In this document: piece by piece, positions 32,608 to 42,099 of the stretch
Position numbering within the stretch: the first letter of the stretch is position 1
How the letters are laid out: each line of letters begins with the position of its first letter
From: an uncultured Paracoccaceae bacterium
Lineage (GTDB): Bacteria; Pseudomonadota; Alphaproteobacteria; Rhodobacterales; Rhodobacteraceae
Reading direction: 5' to 3'
DNA length: 64,000 nucleotides
Assembly: GCA_947492475.1 (NCBI GenBank)
Contig: CANLNM010000004.1
Coordinates: 1-64,000 of the forward strand
Translations under genes and position numbers: made by a program
Notes under the pieces: model-generated
The model's input: only the letters and a program-made list of their open reading frames with translations
Databases searched by the model: none
What the model was told of the DNA's origin: nothing

Positions 32608-33228
32608 ATGCAGTTTCACTATGCTCCCAATACGATTTCCCTCGCGACGGCCTTGGCGTTGATCGAAACAGAAACCGATGTGGACTATGTCCGCGTCGAT
32701 TTTGCCAAAGCCGAACAAACCAGCCCCGCCTATTTGGCCATCAACCCCAAGGGACGCGTGCCCGCGCTGGTCACAGATCACGGCATTTTAACCGAAACCG
32801 GGGCGTTGTTGGATTACGTGGCGGCCCTGAACCCGGATAAAAACCTGATCCCTGACGATCTATATACCGCCGCCCAAATGCGCGAAGTCATGTGGTATCT
32901 GGGCACAACCATGCATGTGAACCACGCCCATAAAATGCGCGGCCATCGCTGGGCAGACCAAGACGCCTCGCTCCGTGATATGACCGCCAAAGTCGCTGAA
33001 ACCATGGGCGCGTCTTGCGCCTATCTACAGGACAAAATCGCGGGGCCCTATGTGGTTGGCGACGCGGTGTCCTTGGCTGATTTTTATCTGTTCACCCTGT
33101 GCACATGGCTGCCCGGCGACGGCGTCAACATCACAAATTACCCGACCTTATCCGCCCATTTCGACCTGATGATGACCCGTCCTGCGGTGATCAAAGCGCT
33201 GGAAATGGGCCTGTTTACAAAGGCATAA
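32608..33228 (+). CDS. glutathione S-transferase family protein
   Basis: A 206-residue two-domain GST: thioredoxin-like N-terminal domain (to about 80) with the cis-Pro segment NPKGRVPALVTDHGILTETGALLDYV, and an all-helical C-terminal domain with the N-capping box motif VSLADFYLFTL. It belongs to the bacterial beta-like group. Substrate cannot be predicted. It lies 24 bases after the phosphatase gene and 1 base before the saccharopine dehydrogenase gene. Confidence 0.9.
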   Translation: MQFHYAPNTISLATALALIETETDVDYVRVDFAKAEQTSPAYLAINPKGRVPALVTDHGILTETGALLDYVAALNPDKNLIPDDLYTAAQMREVMWYLGTTMHVNHAHKMRGHRWADQDASLRDMTAKVAETMGASCAYLQDKIAGPYVVGDAVSLADFYLFTLCTWLPGDGVNITNYPTLSAHFDLMMTRPAVIKALEMGLFTKA

Positions 33229-33229
33229 C

Positions 33230-34270
33230 ATGACACATCTCTGGGTTCGCGCCGAAAGCCGCGCCAATGAACAACGCGTTGCCATCACCCCGGATGGGGT
33301 GCGCGCATTGATGGCAGCGGGTCTAGACGTCACCGTCGAAGACAGCCCCACACGCATCATTCCAACGGATGCATATCGCGACACCGGCTGTAGGATCGCC
33401 ACCCAGGGCGCATGGACAACGGCGCCAACCGACGCCATCATCCTAGGGCTAAAAGAATTGCCCGAAAATGGCACCGCCCTGCCCCATCAGCACATCATGT
33501 TTGGGCATGCCTTTAAGGGGCAATTTTCCGGGCAGGAATTGTTGCGCCGGTTTGCGGCGGCAGACGGCACTTTGCTGGATTTGGAATACCTGCTGGATGA
33601 TCAAAACCGGCGCGTTGCTGCCTTTGGATATTGGGCGGGATATGCGGGCGCGGCTGTCACCGCATTGGCGCTTGCGGCGCAAAATGCCGGGCAAGCCTGC
33701 GCGCCCGTCACAGCGTGGCCCAATGCCGACACCATGTTGAACGACGTCAAAACAGCGCTCGGCACGTCATCCGCGACGGCCCTGATCATCGGTGCCAAAG
33801 GCCGCGTTGGCACGGGTGCCGCCGATTTGTGCAACGCGGTGGGCATCACGCCGACCCTGTGGGACATGGCCGAAACCGCATCCGGCGGCCCGTTTCCCGA
33901 AATTCTGGACCATGATCTGTTTTTCAACTGCATCTTGGCCCGCCCGGGCACACCTGTCTTTGTTGGACCTGACGCTTTAACGGCGCCACGCAGATTGCGC
34001 GCGATTGGCGATATCGCCTGCGATCCGGACAGTGATTACAACCCAGTTCCTTTATATTCAGAGGCCAGCACATGGGCCGATCCGGTTCTGCGCGTGCAGG
34101 ACACACCGCCTCTGGACATCATGTCGATCGACAATCTGCCCTCGTTGCTGCCCCTCGAAAGCTCACATGACTTTGCCGAACAATTGCTGCCCTATCTGCT
34201 GCAATTGGGCGACCTTGAAACAGGTGTCTGGGGCCGCGCACGTGACATTTATCAATCGCACAAACTATAG
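33230..34270 (+). CDS. saccharopine dehydrogenase (NAD+, L-lysine-forming) family
   Basis: A 346-residue protein of the alanine dehydrogenase/LYS1 fold. Motifs: RAESRANEQRVAITPDGV, the active-site LKELPEN (Lys) and MFGHAFKGQ (His), and the dinucleotide-binding region ATALIIGAKGRVGTGAADLC. It interconverts saccharopine with lysine and 2-oxoglutarate; in bacteria the role may be lysine breakdown. The usual partner (saccharopine reductase or a LKR domain) is not in the window. It follows the GST gene directly. Confidence 0.88.
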   Translation: MTHLWVRAESRANEQRVAITPDGVRALMAAGLDVTVEDSPTRIIPTDAYRDTGCRIATQGAWTTAPTDAIILGLKELPENGTALPHQHIMFGHAFKGQFSGQELLRRFAAADGTLLDLEYLLDDQNRRVAAFGYWAGYAGAAVTALALAAQNAGQACAPVTAWPNADTMLNDVKTALGTSSATALIIGAKGRVGTGAADLCNAVGITPTLWDMAETASGGPFPEILDHDLFFNCILARPGTPVFVGPDALTAPRRLRAIGDIACDPDSDYNPVPLYSEASTWADPVLRVQDTPPLDIMSIDNLPSLLPLESSHDFAEQLLPYLLQLGDLETGVWGRARDIYQSHKL

Positions 34271-34286
34271 CGTTGTTGCTGGCAAA

Positions 34287-34325
34287 ATACTGATGCGCCG
34301 CGCAGATTGCGCCGCGTGTCAGTAT
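34287..34325. repeat. inverted repeat at a convergent gene junction
   Basis: ATACTGA (34287-34293) and TCAGTAT (34319-34325) enclose two direct copies of GCGCCGCG (34295 and 34309). It lies between the convergent stops at 34270 and 34319 and could act as a weak bidirectional terminator. Confidence 0.4.
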
Positions 34326-34636
34326 AAATCATCCTCAGCGTCTTTGGCTGAAATCCCCAATGCATCCAGACCATTTTCCAGATGATCCGCCAGATGTGGT
34401 GACCCTTTCAGGTAATCCTGTGTCGGCGCGGACGCCTCTCGACGTGCGGTCGCATAGGCCTCTTCGTAATCCTCTGGCTCAAACGATCCGCGTCCAATCC
34501 AGAATACAGCAACCAAACTGGCCTCTTCTTCTTCGTCCAAACGACCGACAAACCCGTCAAATTCGCTTTCGCCGCGCGGCATTTCGCGGGCAAGGATGAT
34601 GATTTCGGCGATTTTATCTGTGGCGATCTTTAGCAT
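34319..34636 (-). CDS. DUF3775-type conserved hypothetical protein
   Basis: A 105-residue acidic helical protein: MLKIATDKIAEIIILARE, a central FDGFVGRLDEEEEASLVAVFWIGRG, then a helix EDYEEAYATARREA and a hydrophilic tail. The pattern agrees with the short DUF3775 family of alphaproteobacteria as I recall it. The function is unknown. AAGGAG lies 8 bases before the ATG. Stand-alone gene. Confidence 0.7.
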   Translation of the reverse strand: MLKIATDKIAEIIILAREMPRGESEFDGFVGRLDEEEEASLVAVFWIGRGSFEPEDYEEAYATARREASAPTQDYLKGSPHLADHLENGLDALGISAKDAEDDLY

Positions 34637-34705
34637 TGGAATTCTCCTTCTCTTCGAAGTCAGAATGCGCCGTTTGCCAATCTCAAACCTTGATCTGGGA
34701 CAAAC

Positions 34706-35080
34706 CTATTCCCAAGCCAGCGGGCGTGTTTGATTGCCTTCGCGCACGAAACCATCGCCGCCCATACCCAGATAAAACACCTGATGGCGTTTGATCCCTG
34801 ACAAAACCACATATTGCGCTGTCTCTGTGGCGCGAATTTGCCGCCCATGTTCGGACCCCATGCAAACCCGATCCCCGCGACAGGGAACCAGCCGATAGGT
34901 GTGCATTTCACCATGATCCTCAGTCACTACAGAAACGGATCCGGATGCAAATGGCACGGATTGCAATTCTCGGTCCATTTGCGCGGTGATGTTGCTATAA
35001 ATAAGCGTGTCCGGGTCCATATTCGCACATGCCGATAGGGCCCCAAACATCGCCAATGCGATCGCAGATTTCCTGACCAT
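34706..35080 (-). CDS. putative lipoprotein of unknown function
   Basis: 124 residues. The N-terminus has a lipoprotein signal with lipobox LSAC (Cys 18), so it is probably anchored in the envelope. The rest (EDHGEMHTYRLVPCRGDRVCMG, then YVVLSGIKRHQVFYLG) is a small beta-rich domain with two further Cys that could form a disulphide. I recognise no family. GGAGG precedes the ATG by 7 bases. Confidence 0.7.
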   Translation of the reverse strand: MVRKSAIALAMFGALSACANMDPDTLIYSNITAQMDRELQSVPFASGSVSVVTEDHGEMHTYRLVPCRGDRVCMGSEHGRQIRATETAQYVVLSGIKRHQVFYLGMGGDGFVREGNQTRPLAWE

Positions 35081-35140
35081 TTACGCCTCCTGACCATTGT
35101 TGCCTCACGCTAGCACAGGTCATCAGAACCACAAATGAAA

Positions 35141-36316
35141 TCAGGTTTTCGGGGCCGTAATAGGGACAACTTTGGGTGTGTCTTCTTCTGGGGCCAGCTC
35201 TTCGAAATCAAAATTGTCGAGCCGCCGCGCCCGGCGCCCGGCTTTGTCGGCGCTGATTTTGATATCCGCAATATCCTTGGCCGCCTGACCAAAATGCCGA
35301 TCCAGATTTTCGACCCGCTTGCCCAGCCGATCCACGTCACCATAGAGCATGCCCAGCTCTTTGCGGATCGCGCCTGCCTGTTCACGCATTCGCGCGTCTT
35401 TTAGGATGGCGCGCATCGTATTCAGCGTCGCCATACAGGTGGTCGGGGACACGATCCAAACCCGTGCGGCGAACCCTTCGCGCACGATTTCGGGGAAATT
35501 CGCGTGCAATTCTGCGTAAACGGCCTCTGACGGTAGGAACATCAGTGCGCCATCCGCGGTTTCCCCTTCGATGATGTATTTGTCGGAAATCGCTTTGATA
35601 TGAGCCCGGATCGCTGTGCGCAGCTGACGCGCCGCGTCGTTTAGCTCATAATCAGTGGTGGCGTTGCGCAGGGCTTCGTAGGCTTCGAGCGGGAATTTAC
35701 TATCCACCACAATGGGGCCCGGTGGGTTGGGCAAATGGATCAAACAATCGGCCCGTTTTCCGTTCGACAATGTCGCCTGCATGGTAAAACTATCCGCCGG
35801 AAGCGCCTTGCCCACGATGTCATGCAGCTGAATTTCACCAAATGCGCCACGGGTTTGTTTGTTGGACAGGATGTCTTGCAGGCTCAGGACATCGCCGGAC
35901 AATTTGGTGATGTTTTCCTGCGCCTTGTCGATGGTTTTCAGGCGTTGCTGCAATTCCCCCAGACTTTGGGCGGTGTTGCGCGCTGAATTGGCCAGATTGT
36001 TGCCCATGGTTTCGTTCACCTGCGCCAGCCGTTGTTCCATCAATTGCAGCATGTTGGATTGCTGTTGCGCCTGCGCTTCGCTGACGGAATGCAGCCCGCC
36101 AAATAATTGCTGTTGCCCATCTGACAGCGCCTGAACCCGCGCCGTCATCCCGCCCATTTGCGACGCCATATTCTGGGCCATCAACGCGGATTGCCCGGTG
36201 CGTCGCACGGCTGAAATCAGCAAAACAACGATCAGCAACAGAATGAACACGCCAAAAAGCGCAGCAATCACAATAGGATCGCTGAAATGAACGGTATTTT
36301 CGCCAATCTGGATCAT
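35141..36316 (-). CDS. rmuC: RmuC-family DNA recombination protein
   Basis: 391 residues: an N-terminal membrane helix (about 13-35), a coiled-coil region (40-135) and the RmuC nuclease-like domain (about 150-340) with [26 protein letters not shown] and [12 protein letters not shown] motifs. RmuC limits recombination between inverted repeats; the mechanism is not fully known. Its start codon overlaps the mutL stop by 4 bases, so it is co-expressed with mismatch repair. Confidence 0.93.
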   Translation of the reverse strand: MIQIGENTVHFSDPIVIAALFGVFILLLIVVLLISAVRRTGQSALMAQNMASQMGGMTARVQALSDGQQQLFGGLHSVSEAQAQQQSNMLQLMEQRLAQVNETMGNNLANSARNTAQSLGELQQRLKTIDKAQENITKLSGDVLSLQDILSNKQTRGAFGEIQLHDIVGKALPADSFTMQATLSNGKRADCLIHLPNPPGPIVVDSKFPLEAYEALRNATTDYELNDAARQLRTAIRAHIKAISDKYIIEGETADGALMFLPSEAVYAELHANFPEIVREGFAARVWIVSPTTCMATLNTMRAILKDARMREQAGAIRKELGMLYGDVDRLGKRVENLDRHFGQAAKDIADIKISADKAGRRARRLDNFDFEELAPEEDTPKVVPITAPKT

Positions 36317-38178
36317 GTGCGTCCAAACAACCTTTCGATATCGCTAAGTTGCAGCTCCACATAGGTGGGGCGGCCGTGATTGCATTGGCCGGAATGGGGG
36401 GTTGCCTCCATTTCGCGCAACAAAGCGTTCATTTCCTCGGCCCGCATTTGACGGCCCGAACGGATCGATCCATGACAGGCGACGCGGCTCAGGATGGCTT
36501 CGATGCGGGCCTGCAACGTGGTGCTGTCGCCCAGATCGGCCAATTCGTCCAACACATCGCGCAGCATCGCTTCGGCGTTGATTTCGCCCAATATGGCGGG
36601 GGTTTCACGCACAGCAATTGCGCCGCCGCCGAACGGTTCCAACGTCAGTCCCAGCTTTGCCAATTCATCGGCATGCGACAGCAGCATTGCCGCGTCGCCA
36701 TCTGACATTTCGATGATTTCCGGGATCAACAACGCCTGCGCCGCGACACCGTTATCCGCCATCTGATTTTTCAGCCGCTCATAAACCAGACGTTCATGGG
36801 CCGCGTGTTGATCGACGATCACAATCCCGGTTTCGGTCTGCGCCACGATGTAGTTTTCATGCACCTGCGCGCGTGCGGCCCCTAATGGCAGGTGTTCGCT
36901 TTGGGTCGTTTCCTGAGGGTCGAATGTGGGTTCAACCCGCGCAGAGGGCGACATCGTTTCGGTGAAACTTTCGGTCAAACTCTCTGCAAAACCAGTGGGA
37001 TAGCTGGGAGATGGGGTATATTGCGTGGGCGCATATCCCGCGCGATCCATCTGATAGATCCGCCCAGATGGCGCATTTGTTTCGGGACGCATCGCCCCCA
37101 AAGTGGCCCCCGCGACAGTTGTGGACGCGCGATGCCCCGCATCCGCCAAGGCATGGCGCAGGCCCGACACAATCAACCCACGCACAGTGCCGGGATCGCG
37201 AAATCGAACCTCGGATTTGGCGGGGTGCACGTTCACATCCACCTTGTGGGGGTCACAATCGATGAACAAAACTGCCGCCGGGTGGCGGTCGCGGCTGAGG
37301 AAATCCATATAGGCCCCGCGCAGCGCCCCGATCAGCAATTTGTCCCGCACCGGGCGGCCGTTCACAAACAGGAATTGCTGAACGGCCGACCCGCGTGAAT
37401 AGGTCGGCAATGCGCCATATCCGGTCAGGTGGAACCCATCGCGTTCCGCATCCAACGGGATCGCATTTTCAGCAAAATCCCGCCCCAGCACCGATGATAA
37501 TCGTCCACGTAGCGCGTCAAACATATCGCCGGTTTGCGGATCGGCGCGAAATGTCACCCGGTCTTTGCCCGACGACACGTCCCGCAAGGTGAAGCCGATG
37601 AACGGTTCAGCCATGGCGAGCCGTTTGACCACATCCGAAATCGCCTGTTGTTCGGCGCGATCCGTGCGCAAGAACTTTAACCGGGCGGGCGTAGCGAAAA
37701 ATAGATCCTTTAGCTCGATCACCGTGCCACGGGTCAATGCCGCCGGTTTGACTGAGCCCATCTGGCCGCCGTTCACCGTGATCGTCGCCGCCTCATGGCC
37801 GGTCGCACGGCTGGTGATGGTCAACCGGCCCACGGCGCCCAGCGATGGCAATGCCTCGCCTCGAAATCCGAATGTATGGATATCCAACAGGTCCGACCCG
37901 TCGATTTTTGACGTAGCATGGCGTGACAGGGCCAGCGGCAAATCCACCCCGGCAATGCCGCACCCATCATCTGTGACCCGGATCAGGGTTTTGCCGCCAT
38001 CCGCAATATCGATGGAAATTCGGGTTGCACCCGCATCGATGGCGTTTTCAACCAACTCTTTCACTGCGGATGCAGGGCGTTCCACAACTTCGCCGGCGGC
38101 GATCCGGTTGATCGCGCCTTCGTCCAGTTGACGGATAACGGGCTGTTTTTCGCTTATCTTGGGGTCAGGAATGGCCAT
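36313..38178 (-). CDS. mutL: DNA mismatch repair protein MutL
   Basis: A 621-residue GHKL ATPase that links MutS to strand removal. N-terminal ATPase motifs: [43 protein letters not shown]. The C-terminal domain holds the metal-binding endonuclease motif [12 protein letters not shown] (DQHAx2Ex4E), with ACHGSIRSG and GQCNHGRPT completing the site. MutL therefore nicks DNA itself, as expected for a bacterium without MutH. Operon with rmuC. No strong Shine-Dalgarno is visible at the ATG. Confidence 0.96.
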   Translation of the reverse strand: MAIPDPKISEKQPVIRQLDEGAINRIAAGEVVERPASAVKELVENAIDAGATRISIDIADGGKTLIRVTDDGCGIAGVDLPLALSRHATSKIDGSDLLDIHTFGFRGEALPSLGAVGRLTITSRATGHEAATITVNGGQMGSVKPAALTRGTVIELKDLFFATPARLKFLRTDRAEQQAISDVVKRLAMAEPFIGFTLRDVSSGKDRVTFRADPQTGDMFDALRGRLSSVLGRDFAENAIPLDAERDGFHLTGYGALPTYSRGSAVQQFLFVNGRPVRDKLLIGALRGAYMDFLSRDRHPAAVLFIDCDPHKVDVNVHPAKSEVRFRDPGTVRGLIVSGLRHALADAGHRASTTVAGATLGAMRPETNAPSGRIYQMDRAGYAPTQYTPSPSYPTGFAESLTESFTETMSPSARVEPTFDPQETTQSEHLPLGAARAQVHENYIVAQTETGIVIVDQHAAHERLVYERLKNQMADNGVAAQALLIPEIIEMSDGDAAMLLSHADELAKLGLTLEPFGGGAIAVRETPAILGEINAEAMLRDVLDELADLGDSTTLQARIEAILSRVACHGSIRSGRQMRAEEMNALLREMEATPHSGQCNHGRPTYVELQLSDIERLFGRT

Positions 38179-38220
38179 GCCGCTATAGATAGCATAGCCA
38201 TTCCCGATTCTACGAGGGTC

Positions 38221-39540
38221 TTATTGGTTAACCGGCGCGGTTGTTTCCAACCCAACCGGCTGACCCACGACCACGAAATGAAGCCCATCTGGATCAAGGA
38301 TTTCACGCGCTACCCGATTGATTTCCTCAAGCGTGACGGCGTTGATTTGATCATTACGCGTGGCGATATAATCAATCGGCAGGCCGGTCATCTGCATGCC
38401 AACCATGATGTCCGCAATCGGACCATTCCCATCAAACCGCAGTGGATACGCGCCCGTCAGATAGGTTTTGGCATCGCTCAATTCCTGTTCGGACACGCCA
38501 TTTTCTGCCAGTTTCGTCCATTCCGCGCGGATCACATCCAACGCTTCGGCCATGGTTTCGTTCGCAGAGGCAAGCGACCCCAAATATTGTTCCGACAGGT
38601 CCTTGGGCACCAGATAGGAATAGACGCCATAGGTCAGGCCGCGCTCTTCGCGGACCTCTTTCATCAAGCGGCTTTCGCGGCCCCGGCCCCCCAAAATTTC
38701 GTTCAGGATATACGCCGCAAAGAAATCGTCGTCATCGCGGGTAATGCCGCCATGGCCGAAAATCGCGACCGATTGCGGGGTTTCGTAGTCCACGACAGTC
38801 GTGCCCCCGGCCAGCGTATAGTCGATCCGATCCGGCAATTCCGGTCCCGTCGCGGGCAGTTCCCCCAGTAACGTATCCAGCAACAGACCCAGATCATCAG
38901 CCGTGATGTCGCCCACAGCGCCAACATAAATCCGATCGCGGGTCAGGACACGTTGATGGGCTTGGATCAGATCATCCCGTGTCAGCGCGTTCACGCTGTC
39001 TTCGGTCCCGTCCAGCGATGACCCATAAGGATGATCGCCAAACGCCAGCTGATCATAGGTCGCACTGGCAATGCTGTCGGGGTCCTTGGCATCCGATTGA
39101 ATGCCTGAAATGACCTGCGCACGGACCCTTTCGATGGCATCCTGATCAAAGCTGGGATCGATGATGGATTGACGTAACAATGCAATCGCATCGTCTTGGT
39201 TTTCAGTCAAAAACCGCGCTGACAGGGAAAAGGTATCGTCATAAATCCGATAGCTGAACGTCGCGGCGAGGCTCTCCAACTCTGCCTGGAACTCTTGGGC
39301 GTTCATGTCGCCCGACCCTTCTTCTAAGAGGCCGGTCATCAGGTTTGATGCGCCACGTTTTTCCGGCAAATCCAGCGAGGCCCCGCCTCGAATGCGGATT
39401 TCCAACGCGGTGAACGGAATTTCGTGGGCCTCAACCAACCAAGCGGTGATTCCACCGGGCGAAGTGACCTCTTGGATGTCGACCTCGGCTGTGGCGGTGG
39501 TGGCCCAAAGCATTGTGAATGCGGCAAATAAACGGATCAT
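38221..39540 (-). CDS. M16-family protease-like protein without catalytic motif
   Basis: A 439-residue exported protein (signal peptide to about residue 18) with the M16 peptidase fold. The HxxEH zinc motif is missing; the corresponding helix reads NLMTGLLEEGSG. The C-terminal M16 domain is intact (GRGRESRLMKEVREERGLTYGVYSY). It probably forms a heterodimer with the active partner encoded immediately upstream, as mitochondrial MPP and bacterial paired M16 proteins do. The genes overlap by 4 bases. Confidence 0.88.
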   Translation of the reverse strand: MIRLFAAFTMLWATTATAEVDIQEVTSPGGITAWLVEAHEIPFTALEIRIRGGASLDLPEKRGASNLMTGLLEEGSGDMNAQEFQAELESLAATFSYRIYDDTFSLSARFLTENQDDAIALLRQSIIDPSFDQDAIERVRAQVISGIQSDAKDPDSIASATYDQLAFGDHPYGSSLDGTEDSVNALTRDDLIQAHQRVLTRDRIYVGAVGDITADDLGLLLDTLLGELPATGPELPDRIDYTLAGGTTVVDYETPQSVAIFGHGGITRDDDDFFAAYILNEILGGRGRESRLMKEVREERGLTYGVYSYLVPKDLSEQYLGSLASANETMAEALDVIRAEWTKLAENGVSEQELSDAKTYLTGAYPLRFDGNGPIADIMVGMQMTGLPIDYIATRNDQINAVTLEEINRVAREILDPDGLHFVVVGQPVGLETTAPVNQ

Positions 39541-40874
39541 TGGTTCAGAACCCCACGGTTTGGAACAACAAAGGCTGTCACGGATTGATTGCGGTCAAAC
39601 ACACGTTCTGCGGCGGCTTTGACATCCGCGGCGGTCACGTTTTGCAGGATTTCCGGCCAATCCTGAATGTCCTGGATTTCCAGACCTTGGGTCAGCCCCG
39701 CCCCATAGCGACGCGCCAGCCCTTCGACATTGTCTTTGGCGAAAATCTCACTCGCGCGTAATTGAGTGCGCAGACGTTCCATCTGTTCGGGATCAATATC
39801 ATTGGCCAAAAAGTCCGCGATAACCTGATCCATCGCGGCTTCGCCTTGTTGTAATGTGACGCCTTGGGCGGGCACCACAACCACGCCAAATGTCGTGTCA
39901 TCCAACGATCCAGCGCTGTAAAAGGCCGACGAATACACCGCCGTTTGGGTATCAAATTGCAACGCGACGCCCAATGCGGACGTGAATGGCGACCCGCCCA
40001 GCAACTCTGCCAGATAGACCAGCGCGGCGGCTTCTTCTTGGGCGCCGGCATCCCGTTCGGGCGCCAGATAAGACCGGGTCACGTAGGGCTGCGATACGCG
40101 GGGATCTTCGTAGACCAGACGGCGTTCGGCGGTTTGGGGCGGCTCTGCGGGGCGCAGACGTTCGGGCAGTTGATCCTCGGCGGGAATCACACCGTAATAC
40201 TTTTCGGCCAATGCCAACACGGCGTCGGGCTGCACATCCCCGGCCACGATCAGAATTGCATTGTTGGGCGAATAATAAAGGTCATAGAAATCCAACGCAT
40301 CCTCAAGGCTCAGCTCAAGCATTTCGTGTTTCCAGCCAATAATCGGCACGCCGTAGCGGTGGTTTAAGTATTGCGCCGCGCGCATTTGTTCCCGCGCAAG
40401 GGCGCCGGGGCTGTTTTCCGTGCGTTGATTGCGTTCTTCGATGATCACCTGACGTTCTGTTTCAATGTCATCTTCGGTCAGGCGCAGATTGTTCATCCGA
40501 TCCGATTCCATCGACATCATCAATTCCAGTCGATCTGACGCAACCCTTTGATAGTAAGCGGTATAATCGTAGCTGGTAAACGCGTTGTCACTGCCACCAT
40601 TCGCGGCAACGGTCGCGGATAATTCGCCGCTTTCTAGGTTTTCGGTCGCCTTAAACAGCAGGTGTTCCAGAAAATGGGCCACGCCTGAGGCGCCGACCGG
40701 TTCATCCGCCGATCCGGTGCGATACCACACCATATGCGATACAACGGGGGCGCGGTGATCCTCGATCACAACGACCTCCATCCCGTTATCAAGCGTGTAA
40801 TTTGTGACCTCTTGCGCAGAAACCTGCGTCGCGGTCAGAGTAAAAAGAGCTGCAAAAATGCGGCGCATGGGCAA
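39537..40874 (-). CDS. zinc-dependent M16-family peptidase, active subunit
   Basis: A 445-residue periplasmic peptidase with a signal peptide (MPMRRIFAALFTLTATQVSAQ). The inverted zinc motif HFLEHLLF (HxxEH) at about residue 65, with the downstream Glu in the NGGSDNAFTSYDYTAYY region, marks it as catalytic. The C-terminal domain has LGGSPFTSALG. It is paired with the inactive homologue downstream. Substrate unknown. The 158 bases upstream (to 41032) show no gene. Confidence 0.9.
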   Translation of the reverse strand: MPMRRIFAALFTLTATQVSAQEVTNYTLDNGMEVVVIEDHRAPVVSHMVWYRTGSADEPVGASGVAHFLEHLLFKATENLESGELSATVAANGGSDNAFTSYDYTAYYQRVASDRLELMMSMESDRMNNLRLTEDDIETERQVIIEERNQRTENSPGALAREQMRAAQYLNHRYGVPIIGWKHEMLELSLEDALDFYDLYYSPNNAILIVAGDVQPDAVLALAEKYYGVIPAEDQLPERLRPAEPPQTAERRLVYEDPRVSQPYVTRSYLAPERDAGAQEEAAALVYLAELLGGSPFTSALGVALQFDTQTAVYSSAFYSAGSLDDTTFGVVVVPAQGVTLQQGEAAMDQVIADFLANDIDPEQMERLRTQLRASEIFAKDNVEGLARRYGAGLTQGLEIQDIQDWPEILQNVTAADVKAAAERVFDRNQSVTAFVVPNRGVLNQ

Positions 40875-41032
40875 ATCCTTGAAATTGCGTCACAACACAA
40901 GCTACGACTGATTGACCATAGTTCAAGCGTGCTCAACGAGAATGTGAGCATTCGTCAGCGTGGTTAACGAAACGTTGACGCACCGCGCGATAATTTGCCG
41001 AAACCGGGGTGGTTTTGTAGAAACCTGCGGGA

Positions 41033-41533
41033 TTATTGGGCAGGTGGGGCGGATGGAACCTGAACGCCGATATTGCGGAACCGGTCCATTTCAGATTGCG
41101 CATCAAGTGCTTGGCCCGCATAGGCGCGGAAATATCGATCGCCACCCCGAAACGGGCCAGCTGTGCGACGCCGCCGAAAACGTGCGTCTTCTTCGGCCAA
41201 ATCAGCGCGGATATTTGGCGAAACTCCGTTGCGGTTCACATGGGCCAACAAGGCCGTATCAGCCGCGGGAATCGCCCCCTGCACGGCGGCAGGGTTACCA
41301 CCCAATGCCACAATCGCATCCGCCATCGGGTTGGCGTCGGTCAAATTGCTGCCGCCGGGGGTTGGCGTTGGCAAAACGTTCAAATCCGCAGGCATTTCCA
41401 GCGGACGGGATGGCATGACCGAAAATTCATCCGGCCCCGCCGTTTCGCCACTAAAATCATGCAGCGTGCGCTTGCCAATGGTGCAAGCGGACAATCCAAC
41501 AAGTGTGATTGCAATAATAAAAAGGCGCAGCAT
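41033..41533 (-). CDS. DUF3035 lipoprotein
   Basis: A 166-residue lipoprotein with lipobox LSAC (Cys 16). After it come a Pro-rich segment (SVMPSRPLEMP), a Gly/Asn-rich middle and an Arg-rich helix (DARFRRRRTAGPFRGG). It fits the alphaproteobacterial DUF3035 family, whose Caulobacter member has been described as the BAM complex subunit BamF. Location next to lspA is usual for the family. It lies 52 bases after lspA in the same direction. Confidence 0.75.
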   Translation of the reverse strand: MLRLFIIAITLVGLSACTIGKRTLHDFSGETAGPDEFSVMPSRPLEMPADLNVLPTPTPGGSNLTDANPMADAIVALGGNPAAVQGAIPAADTALLAHVNRNGVSPNIRADLAEEDARFRRRRTAGPFRGGDRYFRAYAGQALDAQSEMDRFRNIGVQVPSAPPAQ

Positions 41534-41585
41534 GCGATCCCCCCGGATACGTGTTGCGCCCTTTTAACCCAGCCAATTCAAAAGG

Positions 41586-42074
41586 TCACGATGTCTTCTT
41601 GGTGTCGTTTTTGTGTGGCTTTTTTTCGCCGGTGAACAGGACCAGCCCAATCGCGCCCGCAAAAATCGCGATATCGGCGATGTTGAACGCATAGGGATTG
41701 CGGATACCACAGCAGGACATGTTCAGAAAATCCGCCACCGCCCCATATAAAATCCGGTCCACGATATTGCCCAGCGCGCCCCCGACCAGCAATCCGGCCG
41801 ATAGATAGACCCATTTGCTGCCGCCTTCGCGACGCACCCACCACAACACAAACAGCGAAATTGCGACAGCGACGCCCACCAGAATCCAGCGCATATCAAG
41901 CCCGGCAAACAGCCCGAAATTGATGCCTTCGTTCCATGCCATGCGAAATGTCAGAAAGGGCGGGAACACGTCGACAACTTGGCGGGTGTTCAAATCCAAA
42001 GTGTGCACGACAAAATACTTTGTCGCCTGATCAACCAGGAACACCCAGAAAGACATCCAAAAAGTCAGCCGCAT
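41586..42074 (-). CDS. lspA: lipoprotein signal peptidase (signal peptidase II)
   Basis: A 162-residue inner-membrane aspartyl protease that cleaves prolipoproteins before the lipidated Cys. Four hydrophobic helices and both catalytic Asp motifs are present: GGALGNIVDRI and FNIADIAIF. The ATG at 42074 is preceded by AAAGGG at 6 bases; an ATG 15 bases earlier is possible. Between purH (25 bases) and the DUF3035 lipoprotein gene. Confidence 0.95.
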   Translation of the reverse strand: MRLTFWMSFWVFLVDQATKYFVVHTLDLNTRQVVDVFPPFLTFRMAWNEGINFGLFAGLDMRWILVGVAVAISLFVLWWVRREGGSKWVYLSAGLLVGGALGNIVDRILYGAVADFLNMSCCGIRNPYAFNIADIAIFAGAIGLVLFTGEKKPHKNDTKKTS

Positions 42075-42099
42075 ATCACGCCCTTTCATTTTAGTCGGA

